This document shows, piece after piece, positions 1 to 11,230 of a stretch of DNA of 64,000 bases. Positions within the stretch are counted from its first letter, which is position 1; each line of letters starts with the position of its first letter. The notes below the pieces were generated by a model that did not search any database, had not been told where the DNA came from, and saw only the letters and a program-made list of their open reading frames with translations. This DNA is from Chrysopilus asiliformis (lineage: Eukaryota > Arthropoda > Insecta > Diptera > Rhagionidae), in assembly GCA_964034945.1 (NCBI GenBank), contig OZ035964.1, positions 6,219,895 to 6,283,894 on the forward strand, in the 5' to 3' direction. The position numbers and the translations under genes are program-made.

Positions 1-1336
1 CAATTTTTCTTGCATACCGAAGAATTTCATGCATACAATACTCTATTATATTTCGTACAAAAAAGTAAAAGACTAATCTTTTTGTTTTTCGTAAAATCTC
101 AAGAGTTGTATTTTGAAATTTATAAAACCCATTCTCTGAAGTGATATTTACACGAAATATACATATCCTGTATACTCGAATTAACTGTAAACACTCGCTA
201 GAACATAATGAAACTCTAACTCGTGTACTGCTGATGCATTAAATGAATTGGGATTGGATTTTTATCAGTTCGCTGATTAGCTGCTGCGGCGGCGTCAGTT
301 TCAGCCACTTGGCAAATTATGTATCGAATGGCAGAGGAGCTGCAGCCCGACACGATGCCAAGGACATAATTCTCTGGGCCATCCCAGCCACCATCATGAC
401 GTTACATTGCCGAAAAAGTTTGTGAAAGTTTGTGTGTAAGGGATGAAGACGAAGGGGACTGTATTTTGCTGTTTTTTTTTATACTAACCTTGCACTGTGG
501 TTGGTGGCTTAACTGTGCTGGCAGCAGCGGCGGCGCTTTTAATTAGCGAGGGATTTCTCTCCCTATATTATGTCGTATATCCCTTCCCTATATAACACAA
601 CTTAACTAGCAATGGTTGGCTTTTCGTGTTGCTTTTGTTCTTTGTGCCTGCGTTTTCTTTATATACTCGTTGTTACACGACGCTTTATTTATGCTGAGTG
701 CTGGATGCTGGAGCATAAACCAAACAACAACAACAACAACAACAAACAGAAATCGTATCAGAGACGGGTTACAGCGAATACGAAGCGCACGATAGATGGA
801 GTTGAAGTAGGAGTCGTAATAGTAGTAGTAGTAGCAACGTCGTTGTCGTTTAACCAACCGATTTTAATCATTAGAGACAACAGCACATAGTTATATATAA
901 TCGTATATTGTATTTTATCTTAAGTATATATTATGCCATTATGTACGACTATGTACGGCTAGAACGACGAATGAAAGAAGGTGACAATCTGATGATTGCT
1001 ATGTGTGCTCGGTTTCGGACCGCACTTTATTGTCTATCCACCCATTAATTTTGCCCTTTTGGATTCTCTTTGGCAGACGCTGTTGTTGTTGTTGGCATCT
1101 ACTTAAGACGATTTTCTTGATAATAATTAATTGAGAAAATGGGCGTGTCATTCCTTCCCATCTAGAAAATGTCCCTCGTAAATTATCGACATGGAATTGT
1201 TTGATTCGTTAAGTTGGAAAATTTCTGACAACCCAACAGTGTCCAATGAGGTCTTTGTGATAAATTTCTAATCCTTTTTTTTATTATTTCATTGAAATAT
1301 CTATCGAGGTGTCAAAATTGTGACACTTAAAAGGTT
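1..1336. other. unassigned spacer, left edge
   Basis: I recognise no gene here. A 60-codon open frame at 243-425 (+) begins with ATG and covers a GC-richer patch (about 265-410), but I see no family motif and no flanking splice signals. A (CAA)n run lies at 721-746 and a short (GTA)n run at 818-834. The patch at 243-425 could be a fragment of an exon or a regulatory element; this cannot be decided from sequence alone. Confidence 0.4.
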
Positions 1337-2276
1337 ACTTTCTTATACGTAGTATAATAAAGCACCGTATTCATGATAAATTTCGACCTCTTAACTTTGC
1401 CTAAAAAACATTTCCCAGCACTCCCGAATCCATTGGACAAAAATGTCTGTCAGTCGGTCTGGCAATCAGTCTATCAGTCTATCAGTCTATCAGTCTATCA
1501 GTCTATCAGTCTATCAGTCTATCAGTCTAAGTCTGTCAGTCTGTCAGTCTGTCAGTCTGTCAGTCTGTCAGTCTGTCAGTCAGTCTGTCAGTCTGCCAGT
1601 CTGTCAGTCTGTCAGTCTGTCAGTCTGTCAGTCTGTGTTATAGCCATGAGATTTTACAGGCATGTGTGGCCCTGGAATGGAACGATCCTATCAACTTTTG
1701 GTGGCAATCCGTTAACCGGATATAAAGAAAATGACGGCTTTTCAAAAATCGCAATTTCGTTTTATGCGATTTACTTCGAAACTACGCGTTTTTAACTGAC
1801 AAAACTTGGAGAGAATAAAATTGGCAACATTTGAATCTCATACTAGAACTACATATCTCAAGCCGTTATCGATATATGCCGTTATTTTAAAAAATCAGTT
1901 TTTTGCGGCTATCTCGAAGAAAATGACTTTTTGGTGGTTCAATATATGAGATGATTTGAAGAGAATAATGTTTGCGACAATTTGGTCTTTCACAAAACAC
2001 AATTTTGTCTGTTATCCGCTATCTTTTGCCGTGATTGAGATATTTTCATTAGAAAGTAAAAAAAAATAGATTTTTGCGTATAGTTTGCAAACTAACGGTA
2101 TGCAAGAATTAAAGATATTAAAATGATATTAAAATTTGACGGTTATCGAGATATTTCAGAATTTGTAAGATAAAAATTCATTAAAATTTTATTCGCTAGA
2201 TTATAAGATAGTCGTAAACTGTGCAAAAACGTAGTTTTTGTACAAGAAAGTCATGTGCTGCTTATATTAGATTTTT
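1337..2276 (+). repeat. family A repeat, copy 1
   Basis: Near full-length copy of a repeat that recurs about ten times in this window. Ordered blocks are ACTTTCTTATAC, then a TTCGACCTCTTAA block, a satellite array (1446-1636), a block ending in TTTTACAGG, several paragraphs with TTACCGTTATCGAGATAT-like motifs, and a 3' block with AAGAAAGTCATGTGCTG. It has no coding capacity beyond array-derived frames. The ends cannot be fixed precisely; ACTTTCTTATAC near the start and GTATAAGAAAGT near the 3' block of other copies are inverted relative to each other. Class unknown; a non-autonomous DNA element is my inference. Confidence 0.75.
1446..1636 (+). repeat. (TATCAGTC)n then (TGTCAGTC)n octamer array
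   Basis: Two-phase 8-bp tandem array inside family A copy 1. The first part is mostly TATCAGTC units, the second mostly TGTCAGTC units, with occasional unit slippage. Open reading frames rich in SVCQSVSL across it are a trivial result of the repeat having no stop codon in any frame. Confidence 0.95.
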
Positions 2277-2453
2277 TTTTTGCAGATTCCGGAAGAAGTT
2301 TGTTCAATCCGCATTTGTGAGTTGCCAATATTTCAAAATAGTCAAGAGCGACCAAACGTCCTTTTCTATCAGGATATGTCTTCTTTTTGAGGTTATAAAC
2401 AAGCGTCCAACAACTTTTTTTTAAATATTTTCAGGTTTGGTCCTTTTTTTTGA

Positions 2454-2531
2454 TTAAGGCACTTGACACACCGAATGAGAATTCGCATCGCATCGCGAAA
2501 AAGTTCAAGTTTACCGCGCAATCTTAAAAAC
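2454..2531 (+). repeat. solo end of PIF/Harbinger-like MITE
   Basis: Begins TTAAGGCACTTGACACACCG and resembles the left arm of the complete element at 41,928-42,172, through its GAAAAAGTTCAAGTTTACC motif. The other arm is absent, so this is a truncated copy lying between family A copy 1 and a family B copy. Confidence 0.7.
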
Positions 2532-2554
2532 ATAGCAAAAGTATCAATTTTTTA

Positions 2555-2905
2555 AATCATTCTAAACTCACTGGTGTAATTCATTTTTGTGTGTGATGAC
2601 GGGATCTTGGCGTTACAAACGGTAAGGCAAAGTTAACCCTCTAACCGGAATATTTCCGAAAAAAATTCACCAAAATATGACTTTCAACTTGCGACAGACC
2701 GTAACCAAGACAACGTACAGGGCTAAATTTTTTCCAGCATGTAAAGCGATAACTTACAAAAGTCAGTGTAACACGTTCCGGCGATTTCCGGCGATTAAAA
2801 TTGTTACCCGTTATAAACAAGCGAATTCCCTGAAGCCCGCCTTTAGGCGGGCATTCCGGCTAGAGGGTTAATATACCCTTTGGTTTCACCATACGGGTAT
2901 AAAGA
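2555..2905 (-). repeat. family B repeat, interrupted copy
   Basis: Reverse-oriented copy of the repeat seen at 19,732-20,293. In its own orientation it reads ATACCCGTATGGTGAAACC, a GGGTAT return arm, then a TTACCGTTTGTAACGCC motif and the conserved ACACCAGTG block. It is split by the piggyBac-like MITE at 2637-2867. The hairpin plus downstream GTCY microsatellite in other copies is reminiscent of DINE-1/mini-me elements of Diptera; that relationship is inference. Confidence 0.75.
2637..2867. mobile_element. piggyBac-like MITE (231 bp), copy 1
   Basis: Starts CCCTCTAACCGGAATATT and ends ATTCCGGCTAGAGGG, giving imperfect terminal inverted repeats, with TTAA at 2633-2636 and 2868-2871. TTAA duplication and CCCT-type termini are hallmarks of the piggyBac superfamily. 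A second copy lies at 58,738-58,965. The insertion splits a family B copy; the uninterrupted paralogue near 19,751-19,768 shows a single TTAA at the equivalent place. The 64-codon frame inside is unlikely to be coding. Confidence 0.88.
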
Positions 2906-4847
2906 GGATAAAAGTTCCTTAAAAACTGGACAAAAGGAGAAAATATTAATAAAATAATTCACAATTTAAAAACTGCCGTTGTTTTTCTTAAACAATTTAA
3001 GGTCTTGTGTGACAGTTTTGTCCCAATGAGATCAAAATGTCCCTTTCGGCCTGTTTTTGTCCCCGTGTCATTTCCAGAGGGTCTTTTAAAAAGGATGCTC
3101 GATTTTTAAATGTAAGTAAAATGAGTTGTGTATGAGATATCCAATCAATTTTTTTTTGTGTTTGAAAAAAATATTTTTTGGCATTAAGTATGGAATATAA
3201 CGTTGTTCAAATGTCCGCTGCGGATTTGCTATTTATCCAAGTTCAAACGTTTCATTATTTTTACAGTGTAGGTACTTGTACACAGGGGAATGAGAAATCT
3301 TGTACACAGGTTGATAGATTGACAGACAGACAGAAAGACATTTTTGTAGTAATGCTCCAATGTACTCTGAAGTACGAGTAGTGCTCACGGTTAATGATTT
3401 TCAGGCAAAATTAAGAGGTCAAAGTTTTTTGTAAAATACGATACTTAGCATAAGTGAAAAACCTTTCCGTATGAAAATTGAGTAAAATTCAAAAATAATA
3501 TAAAAAATTAAATCTACTAAATATTATCTAGAATTTTCTATTTTAAAATACATACTGCCAATAATTGCACAACCTTCTCACAAATCCGATCCGCAAACAT
3601 GGATGCCGCGGGAGCTAATGATGCTAATGAACCATCCATCGCCAATCTTGACTAGTTTTTTGTGCGTTTCTTCTGTATTCGTTACTTGTCGTCGACAGAT
3701 GCGGCGGTGGCGTTGATGATGGAAGGAAACGGGCTCCACTGATAAGATCCGCATAACGAGAAACAGAGAAAGATAGACAGACGTTAGAACGAACGCGACA
3801 AGGATGGGAAATTTTTGTGTTGTTTCTCCTTTGCTACTCAATTAGGAGGATGACGATTAATGACGCACTCTGGCCATTTCTTCCACTGACTGTGCGGGAA
3901 AGAAGGCGAACCGAAAAACCAACAAAAAAAAAACTGATTTGGTTTTGCAATTACGCGATTGGCTGGTAGTTTTTTCCCTCTTGTTCCTTCCCTTTCGTTT
4001 CGATGCTATTTGCTATTTATTAAATGCTGCGCTAATAACCAACACACGGGGGGTTATCTTTTTTTTTTTGAGAGGAAGAATGGTAGAATAAGTAAATAAG
4101 ACAAACTTGATTTATATGACATCTTTCTAAACGTTGGTTTCTTGCCTCTCTGTTAGACTGTTCCGACCAAGAAGATGCATCACCTGAACGCTCGCTCTTC
4201 ACGCTTACGCTCGCTCGTCAGTCGCTGAAATCAACGAAAGTCGACCAATTAAATCCACAAGCGGTAATTAGTTTTAATTGGGCGACTCTTCGGCTGAAAC
4301 AGATTCGCTATTCGCCATTTTGCAATTCATTTGGGATGAATGTGTATGTGCCTGATAGAGGAAGGGGTTTGGAGGGCTCTGGGGGCATATTGTCGAAAGT
4401 TGTTTATATACACATATTTCTGGATGGAGTCCCCGTTCCGATTGGCTGCTGCTGCTGGGAGTAAATAACAAAAAAAGACGAACGTTGTTTCAGTAATTAG
4501 AAGCCTTATATAAAATGCGCGTAACTGCAAAGATTCTATTCGATCGAGTTTAGTGTTATCAAATCCGTTACGGGAATATTATGCGATGGAGAAGGCGGGA
4601 ACACAAGATACACATAACAATCCACTAAGAATTCAATTAATTTAAGATATTTTCGCCATGCGTCATTAACCAATTTCTTGACGTCAATCGTCCAGAGTCG
4701 TGGACAGATCCGGAGTTACGCATATGACAGAGCAGACCACCCCCGCCCGTAATGGAATTTTTAAGCAGGCGGTCGATTGGCCGTATTTTATATGAAATTC
4801 TATAAAGAACTTTGCCTAAAAAATCAGGAAATTCACATTTTTATTTC
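2906..4847. other. spacer with a family A fragment and a possible core promoter
   Basis: The segment 3285-3420 is a minus-oriented family A fragment (GACAGACAGACAGAAAGACA followed by the block containing AAATTAAGAGGTCAAAG). The stretch 3178-3230 resembles sequence in the 3' part of the mariner at 39.4 kb. The rest, 3421-4847, looks unique. A minus-strand frame at 3578-3841 starts at TTG only and is not convincing. TATATAAAA at 4507-4515 (+) is a good TATA-box match, but no following gene could be identified. Confidence 0.4.
4507..4515 (+). promoter_or_regulatory. possible TATA box
   Basis: TATATAAAA, followed about 35 bases downstream by a non-repetitive stretch around GATCGAGTTTAGTG. It lies in apparently unique sequence, but AT-rich DNA throws up such matches often. 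Support would need transcription start data. Confidence 0.15.
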
Positions 4848-5850
4848 GTTACGTTATTTCGTTTTGTAACGATAAAAGATTTACGTTATAACGTTATTAT
4901 TTCGTTGTATTGAAACTGAAAATTATCCTTACAGACTTTTTAATGTCAGAATCGAAGTCAGCCACCCAAAAAAACCCACAGATTAGATTTTTTCCGGGAA
5001 ATTTGAGGAAAATGACAATCACGTTATCCTTACAGGTAGGGCTGCCATGGAACCTATTTGTGAAAAGAGAACCTTTGGGTTAAAAAAAGACACATTGTAT
5101 AGGAAATTAACCAAATGAAAAAAGAGAACTTTTTTTGAATGTGAAAATTACAGAACTTAGAATGACTGCACAGAATTATTACAAAAAAGTGTAATTTTTC
5201 GTGCCTGTTATTTTCCGTATCTATCGAAAAAAAAACTGAAAATGTCAAAACTACCATATCAAATGTCAAAACCGGCTATTTCCTTAACCGCACAATTTTC
5301 ATTTGTTTTGATTTTTACAGCAGCTGATCGTGGGAGAAGAAACTGTTCTTGCTGGCGCATACAATAAATAGCTTTACTTTACAATTATAATGTACAGTTT
5401 CGCACTACACACAGAAAATTGTAGAGTAGAGTACTACTATACAATAAACAACGTGATCATTTTAATTCATAATGGAATTTTCGTGGAAAAATCTGTTTGG
5501 TTTTTTACGCATAGTATGAACCAAGAGTTTTCTGAAAAAAGAGAACTGGCAAGGAAAAAGAAAGAGGAAAAAGAATGGGGTTAAAAAAAGAGATAAGGTT
5601 CTCTTTAAAAGAGATATGATGGCAGCCCTACTTACAGGAGCTTCTCTTGTCCTTACAGGGACGAAGTAGTGAAACTATTGTATTGTCATCAAACTTACGT
5701 ATGTGTGCAAAATTTCAAGTCAATCGGATGATTGGAAGTGGGTCAAAATTGAATTGCAAGATTTGCCACCGATGGACAAACAGACAGCCAGACAAACAGA
5801 TCCAAAGGCAAGCTAAACAAACGCTTTTAAACAGAATGCAGCTTGATAAT
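4848..5850 (+). repeat. family C repeat, copy 1 (interrupted by hAT MITE)
   Basis: Family C is recognised by AATGTCAGAATCG, a CCGGGAAATTTGAGG block, repeated TTATCCTTACAGG motifs and a tail AAATTTCAAGTCAATCGGAT followed by GACAGACA-type simple sequence. The left part is 4919-5036 and the right part 5631-5830, separated by the element at 5037-5630. Other copies are at about 27,060-27,440 and 60,230-60,690 (reverse). Class unknown; non-coding. Confidence 0.7.
5037..5630. mobile_element. hAT-like MITE (594 bp)
   Basis: Perfect 12-bp terminal inverted repeats TAGGGCTGCCAT / ATGGCAGCCCTA with an exact 8-bp target duplication CTTACAGG at 5029-5036 and 5631-5638. An 8-bp duplication and a GGGCTGCC-type terminus fit the hAT superfamily. 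Subterminal sequence is also inverted (AGAGAACCTT motifs near both ends). No transposase frame, so non-autonomous. It sits inside family C. Confidence 0.93.
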
Positions 5851-5859
5851 AGTGTATTT

Positions 5860-6105
5860 GAGGCGTTAAAAGCTAGAGCGGACCAACCCACATGTCGAAA
5901 TCGTGAATTTATTTTGTGTTTGAATCATTATTGCGAGTGAGTTTTTAGACATAAATGTTTGGATGCACCAAAAAACGTTTCAACATTGAGTAAATGAAAG
6001 TCCACAGATTTTTTTTTCCAAAAAATTTCAGTCAATAATAGTACAGAGTGGAAAAGCTTCAAAGACTCGATTATGTGGGTTGGTCCACTCTACTTTTAAC
6101 ACCTC
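5860..6105. mobile_element. GAGGCG-TIR MITE (Sola-like?), copy 1
   Basis: Terminal repeats GAGGCGTTAAAAGCTAGAG and a diverged CTCTACTTTTAACACCTC, flanked by a 4-bp duplication ATTT (5856-5859, 6106-6109). Four copies of about 246-249 bp are in this window, each with a perfect 4-bp duplication. GAG termini with 4-bp duplications are compatible with Sola2, but superfamily assignment is inference without a transposase. Confidence 0.85.
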
Positions 6106-6640
6106 ATTTATCACAAAATAATTCAGTCGGGTAAAAAATAAATTCTATAAAAAGATCAATAAAACTTAACAAAAAGAAAATCCAAATAAAAACAAAAAAA
6201 AGTGATTTCTAAGTTAAAAATCAATAAAACAAACTTACAAGAAAAAAAATCGTACAAAAATTTTGTCAATTAAAAAAGTTTGCTCAAAAAACGACATTTT
6301 TTGTGTCAATATCGAAGATATTGAATTTTAGGCTATTTTGGAGACGCTGATTCTGAGTCGGCCTTTGCTTCTGGAGATACCAAAAAGAAAATATTTTCGA
6401 TACCAAAAAGGTTTCTTAAAAGATTTTCTTTTCCGTATCTCCAAAAATAGATCGAATCTGGTCGAAACAAAGTGCGATTTAGATTCAAAATATCATTAAC
6501 TTTTTTACGATCGAAGCTTCTCGACCAATCAGATAACAGCTTTCAACGATAGGAAAAGAAAAGCTTTGATCTCATTGGTCGAGAAGCATTAATCGTAATC
6601 GCATTCGTTAGTCTGAATTGGACTTAAGTCGAATGTTTGA
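6106..6640. repeat. two dispersed repeat fragments
   Basis: The part at about 6300-6460 matches, in reverse, sequence at 62,600-62,770 (motifs ACCAAAAAGAAAATATTTTC and TTTTCTTTTCCGTATCTC). The part at 6510-6632 contains inverted arms around CTTCTCGACCAATCAGAT / ATCTCATTGGTCGAGAAG and ends TCTGAATTGGACTT; a reverse copy of the same sequence lies at 45,213-45,290. Both look like decayed MITE pieces. Confidence 0.6.
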
Positions 6641-8402
6641 AACATTCTTTTTGCAGGTTCAAATACAGGTCATATTTGCTTACCACGAAAATCGACTTAA
6701 GCGGTTATTCGCTTGCCAAATTCTATTTATTATAAAAACCAATGGATGTTTGCGAAAAAAAAATATTGTTTGCCGTATTAGTACTAGTCGCACCTACTTG
6801 TATGCGATTCTGAAAAAAAGAAAACAAAAAGAATGGACAGGCCAACTTATGTGCATAATACTAAAAAAAAAAAGTAAAAAATCAACAAAAAAAAGTCCTC
6901 GCGGCTTTGTCCAAAATTGGAAACATTGTAGAAATTAAAATATTTGAATCTGTTAAACCACATAAAATCCATCATAGATGATTTCTACCATAAAAGTGAT
7001 TTTTTTTACTTGTAGGCTAGAATTTCTATTGTAATTTCGCATTCCTACATACATATGTTATTTTTTTTGTCCTAAGTCAGGTCTTTGGCCTCTCTTCAGG
7101 TTTTTTTCTTCATTTTTGTTGTTGTTGTTGTTGATTGGTGACGTAGAAGGATATGACAGCAAGGTCAGCTCAAGGCATGTAATATACGGACGAGTATAGT
7201 TTTAATGCTTTCCAATATCGAGACACACACTTAAACATACGCACACGAACACAGAGCCACATACATACATCTATGACCATAAAAAACGGAAGGACATTCA
7301 GAATATACGCGAGAGTACAATAAACGAGCTGTCAAATTGACATTTGAACAACAGCACCAGCAGCAATAACAACAATAACAAATATACTTTTTTTTTCTTG
7401 CGATTCACACAATTTGATTAATTTTTAAATAAATTTTCTTTATTTGAAATTTTTAGCATACTTTATATTACTCAAAAAAAATCGTTAAATTACGATATAA
7501 AAAAACAGTGATTTTCAAAGATATTATTTTACATATTATTTTTTTACTTAATTAAATGTGCGCGCGGCTGATTTTGTTTTAAAAACAAACAAAAAAAAAT
7601 AAATGTATGGAGAGTAATAAGCGCAGCAGTAAATTTATCTACATTCCACAAGGTACGAAAGTGCTATCGGAACTGTTTGTTATGCTTCGCTCTCATAATG
7701 AGCACGTAAAAAATCTTATATTTTAATTTTCGTTTTTGTCGTCTCGTCCTGTGTCAGTCGTTCTATTCCGTTCCGTTTCTCCATTAACCAAGGCAAAAAA
7801 AAAAAAAAAGAAAACAAAAATAAAGGGAAAAAAACCCACCTCAATGGTGTTTTCATTCTGTCTCTATTTTTCTTAGGCAAAACCAAGCCATCCGATCATT
7901 CCATATGTCTCATTCATTTCTCGCCAGCAGCTAAGCTAACCACCCCAAAAACCCAACCACCACCACCACCACTTATTTCTATATACAAAATTTTCCTTCT
8001 CAATGGCACAGCGAAGTTGTTTCTATTTTATATGAATTTTCACCAACACACCATTACGGGCAACCCCGCAATCCAACACCACCATCATCTGCACTACAGA
8101 CATCACCACCATCGCCACCATCGCCACCACCACCCCAAAACGAATTTGTGTGCATGCATCCTCTTCATTTGAATTTCATTTCATTGCCGATGTTGACAAA
8201 GGGATGAAACAGACGACCACGAAAATAGGGGATGAATCTAGACGAACCATCATCATCCGTTAAGCTGGCGGGATACTGATAGTAGCAGTGGCAGCAGCGA
8301 GAAAAAGCAGGAAAACCAATCAAGAAAATATTCAGTGTGTATTTCACAAATAGTGGTGGTTTGCTCTCTGCAAAACCTTTAGGTATACAAGCCTAACCCA
8401 CC
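6641..8402. other. AT-rich spacer with simple repeats
   Basis: Stop-dense AT-rich sequence. The frame at 6618-6938 is a lysine-rich by-product. (GTT)n lies near 7118-7132, CAC-rich triplet sequence at 7960-7972 and 8100-8136, and poly-A runs near 7796. I see no gene. Confidence 0.5.
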
Positions 8403-8739
8403 CCCTAGCAATTTGGAGCAACTATACGGTGATATATCCTTAACGGAGAGGAAATTAATTGATATACGAGAAGAAAAAGACAAAAGGACTCAATTCGACT
8501 CTGACCCTCGTCTCTTACATTTGCGCAGCATAAATGAGCTGGGGAACCCCCCTCCCCCTCATTCTATATACGAGAATGAAAAATATGTATATGAATGCAT
8601 GCATTTTTTTTTAATGGGGAAAAATCATGTCTATATACATGCGAAATTCGAAAGGAAAAAGAAAATACACCTTGTACGAGAGGGTGGCGTACCACCTACT
8701 AGAATTTTTGGTGTATGGCACGTATTTGCCGCTAAATAA
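8403..8739 (+). other. candidate coding exon, charged open frame (weak)
   Basis: An open frame runs from a possible splice acceptor (CCACCCCCTAG ending about 8408) to a stop at 8737-8739. There is no ATG near its start (the frame begins at TTG), so it would have to be an internal exon. The first half is hydrophilic and helix-like, with motifs such as LTERKLIDIREEK, unlike the lysine/phenylalanine-rich noise around it. The second half enters the hairpin at 8690-8797 and is unlikely to be coding. No family is recognised. Confidence 0.18.
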
Positions 8740-8797
8740 CATACACTTTTGGTAGCAGATACGTACCATACACCAAAAATGCTAGTAGATACCACCT
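8690..8797. repeat. long imperfect hairpin (~40-bp arms)
   Basis: Left arm about 8690-8729 and right arm about 8755-8797 are inverted copies, sharing TTTTTGGTGTATGG and CTACTAG with only a few mismatches; the loop is about 25 bases. Size and shape fit a precursor-microRNA-like or hairpin-RNA fold as well as a tiny MITE. No target duplication is evident and I saw no second copy in the window. Confidence 0.7.
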
Positions 8798-8799
8798 CC

Positions 8800-10430
8800 A
8801 CACATTTGACGAACACAAACACACACACACACACATCCATACATAAACAGCGCATACGTGGAAATCACATTGGAAAAATCCTGGTTAACTTGAATAGTGA
8901 AGGACACGAACGACGGGCACAAACATACCGTCATATTTCGAAACAGGGATAATAATGTATTCATGCCTTTATCGCTTATTATCCCTTTTTTGCTCATTCG
9001 CAATATAAGTATGTGTGTTGAGAATGTTTGAATATTGTATGAAAATATATATTTTTGCATAAGTCCTTTTTCGTTTGCTTTAGATGGTAATAGGCACAGA
9101 ATTAGAGAGTGAGAAAGAGACACAGAAAGGGAGAAAGATAGAGAGTGGAAGCGAAAATCAGGAATTGTCAGCCGCAACATATATTTGTGAATATCCTGTT
9201 TTTAAGCGGCGGCGGGGGTGGGGACTGTCTTGAAATTTAAATGTGTTAAAAAGGACATACAAATAGCGAACTGAAGCAACTAAAAATTATGCAAAATTTG
9301 TTGTTGTTGTTTTTTCCCGTTTCTTTTCGTTCATCGTTGCTTGTCACGGCGCGTTGTGTTCATGCGGAGCGGGAAGCGAAAGTGAGTGTGTGTGTGAGAG
9401 AGAGAGAGAGAGAGTTAGTTTTTCAGATTTGTTATTACCACGGTGAGTGGAGCCGATGGGGTCACAAGTAAATAAAAAAGGATATACCCAGTTCTCAGGA
9501 TATGCATATCTTTTTCATTTACACGCGTGTCATCCAAACGACAGAAGCGAACGTATGTAATAATCAAACAAAGATGAGTTCTGGAATTCCAATTGTATTC
9601 TCATTGCTATCCCCCTAATCGTTCCCGTTTTCACAGGACATCATCATCATCATCATTACTCCTATTTGGTGAATTCATCGCATCGGGTGTTAGAAGAATT
9701 GAGAAAATACATCACCACCCCCATTCAGGTCTAAAGAATATCATCAACTATCCAACTACCACACATTTAGTGTTTCCACATCTAATTTCTCAAAGAGAGA
9801 GATAAAACATCGGGACCCAACGTTAAGAAACATGTGAGCACCCACTGTCCCTTTAAGCTGGACTATAAAAGACGAAAGCGCTTTAGATGAGATAAGACTT
9901 GGTTTTAAGACCATAGCTTCCAATCAACCGTCTCTTTATGGTATTACCCTGCTAGACGATTCATTAAGAAGTCATCAGTAGTTGTGCTTGTTTTTTAATG
10001 ATCCGATCAGAGATCCAGATCACTTCTCATACAAATTATGATCTGATTTGGTTTCTGAGTTATTGGGAAATAAAAAATGTCCTTCGCTGCGTGTCTCAGC
10101 TTCTGAGTTCGCTATCATAGGTGTGTGGATATTTCCAGCACATTAGGGCTATTATCTGAATACTGAAGAAATATAGCGCAGAAAAACAGAAGCTTATAAT
10201 TCTAGCTGGTAATTAGCTGGTTATTCAATGGGTTTTTACGGTTTGAAAAGTTATACGAGTCGTTTTAACCTTTGGTGCAATCTTTTGAACTGTCGCAAGA
10301 TTTTTTTTTACTCTTTTTTCGGTTTATCTAAAGGTTACTTTAATAAACTAGTTGAATTTTCAATTATTTTTTTTTTTCAGTTGCACCGGAATTACTGGGT
10401 AACTGACCTTCATTTTTATACAAAAAAAAA
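8800..10430. other. spacer with simple repeats
   Basis: Contains (AC)n at 8818-8836, a GAGAGAAAG-type purine tract at 9102-9145 and (GA)n at 9397-9412, and ATC triplets near 9641. Short frames here start at non-ATG codons or lie in simple sequence. A GTGAGT donor-like site at 9441 has no convincing exon in front of it. Confidence 0.5.
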
Positions 10431-10439
10431 AAATAGAAT

Positions 10440-10600
10440 CGCCTTTTGCTTACGTCCGGTTAACGGATCTTCACAAAAAACAGAATTGTGCCATGGTAGG
10501 ACCAAACATTTCTGCAAAATTTCATGGCTCTAGCTTTATTAGTATTTAAGAAATCTTGTACACAGTCTGATATACTGACAGACCCCCAGCCTCGATTTCC
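10440..10600 (-). repeat. family A fragment
   Basis: Reverse-oriented central part of family A: CGGTTAACGGATCTTCAC, then AAATTTCATGGCTCTAGC and AAATCTTGTACACAGTC. The octamer array is reduced to a few units here, ending at ACTGACAGAC. Confidence 0.75.
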
Positions 10601-10679
10601 GCTTCTGTTACAAAGGAATTTTTGGATTTTTTGACGATATTGGTTTCATTTAGTAATTCCAACGTATTTTGTTAATGAT

Positions 10680-11230
10680 TCTTAATTGTTTTTTGTTAAT
10701 GATTCTTAACAGGAGCTAGCAGGGATGAGAGAGATGGGACGGGGCTAGCAGGGATGGCAGGGTTAACCTATGATCTAAAACATGCTCCCTGATTTCAGTA
10801 CGCTATCCTGAAAGTCTCATCCAAATTAGTCCAATGGTTCTCAAGTTATAGGCGAACAGACAGAAAAACCGAAAGCAATTTGCATAAATCGAAGAAACTG
10901 TTAAGAGAGAGGTGGAACCGCGGGTTGGCCCACGGTCTAAAACCCGCCCACTGACGCTAGTAAGGTTCACTGAAGGTTTCATACAAATCAGTTCGGTGGT
11001 TCTTGGGTTTTAAACGAACAAACAGACAGACAAAAGCCTATTATATAATGGATTTGTCGATTGTAGTGCCGGCAATTGTAGCCTTTCTTATACTAATATT
11101 AACCTCTGGATTGCCTGATTTTTTTTTTCATTAAAATCATATGTTCTGTTTTTGAATATTTACTATTTAGAATCTTGCGTGAAGCCGCGTCTTACATGAA
11201 GTTGCGTGAAGTCGCCAGCTTAAAGGGTTA
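10680..11230. repeat. decayed interspersed repeats
   Basis: Two related paragraphs, each with an AATTAGTCCAATGGTTCT / AATCAGTTCGGTGGTTCT motif followed by GAACAGACAGA-type sequence (10,815-10,870 and 10,985-11,030). Such cores are common in non-autonomous insect elements. Around 11,190-11,225 there are short direct repeats with GCGTGAAG. No coding sequence seen. Confidence 0.5.

Noticed and set aside
8782..9180. 132-codon minus frame with Ser/Leu runs and Cys/Val tail
   Set aside because: Made of GA-rich and AC-repeat DNA read in reverse; no coding signature.
9424..9446. Acceptor-like TTTTTCAG and donor-like GTGAGT 17 bases apart
   Set aside because: Too short for a typical exon and embedded next to a GA microsatellite.
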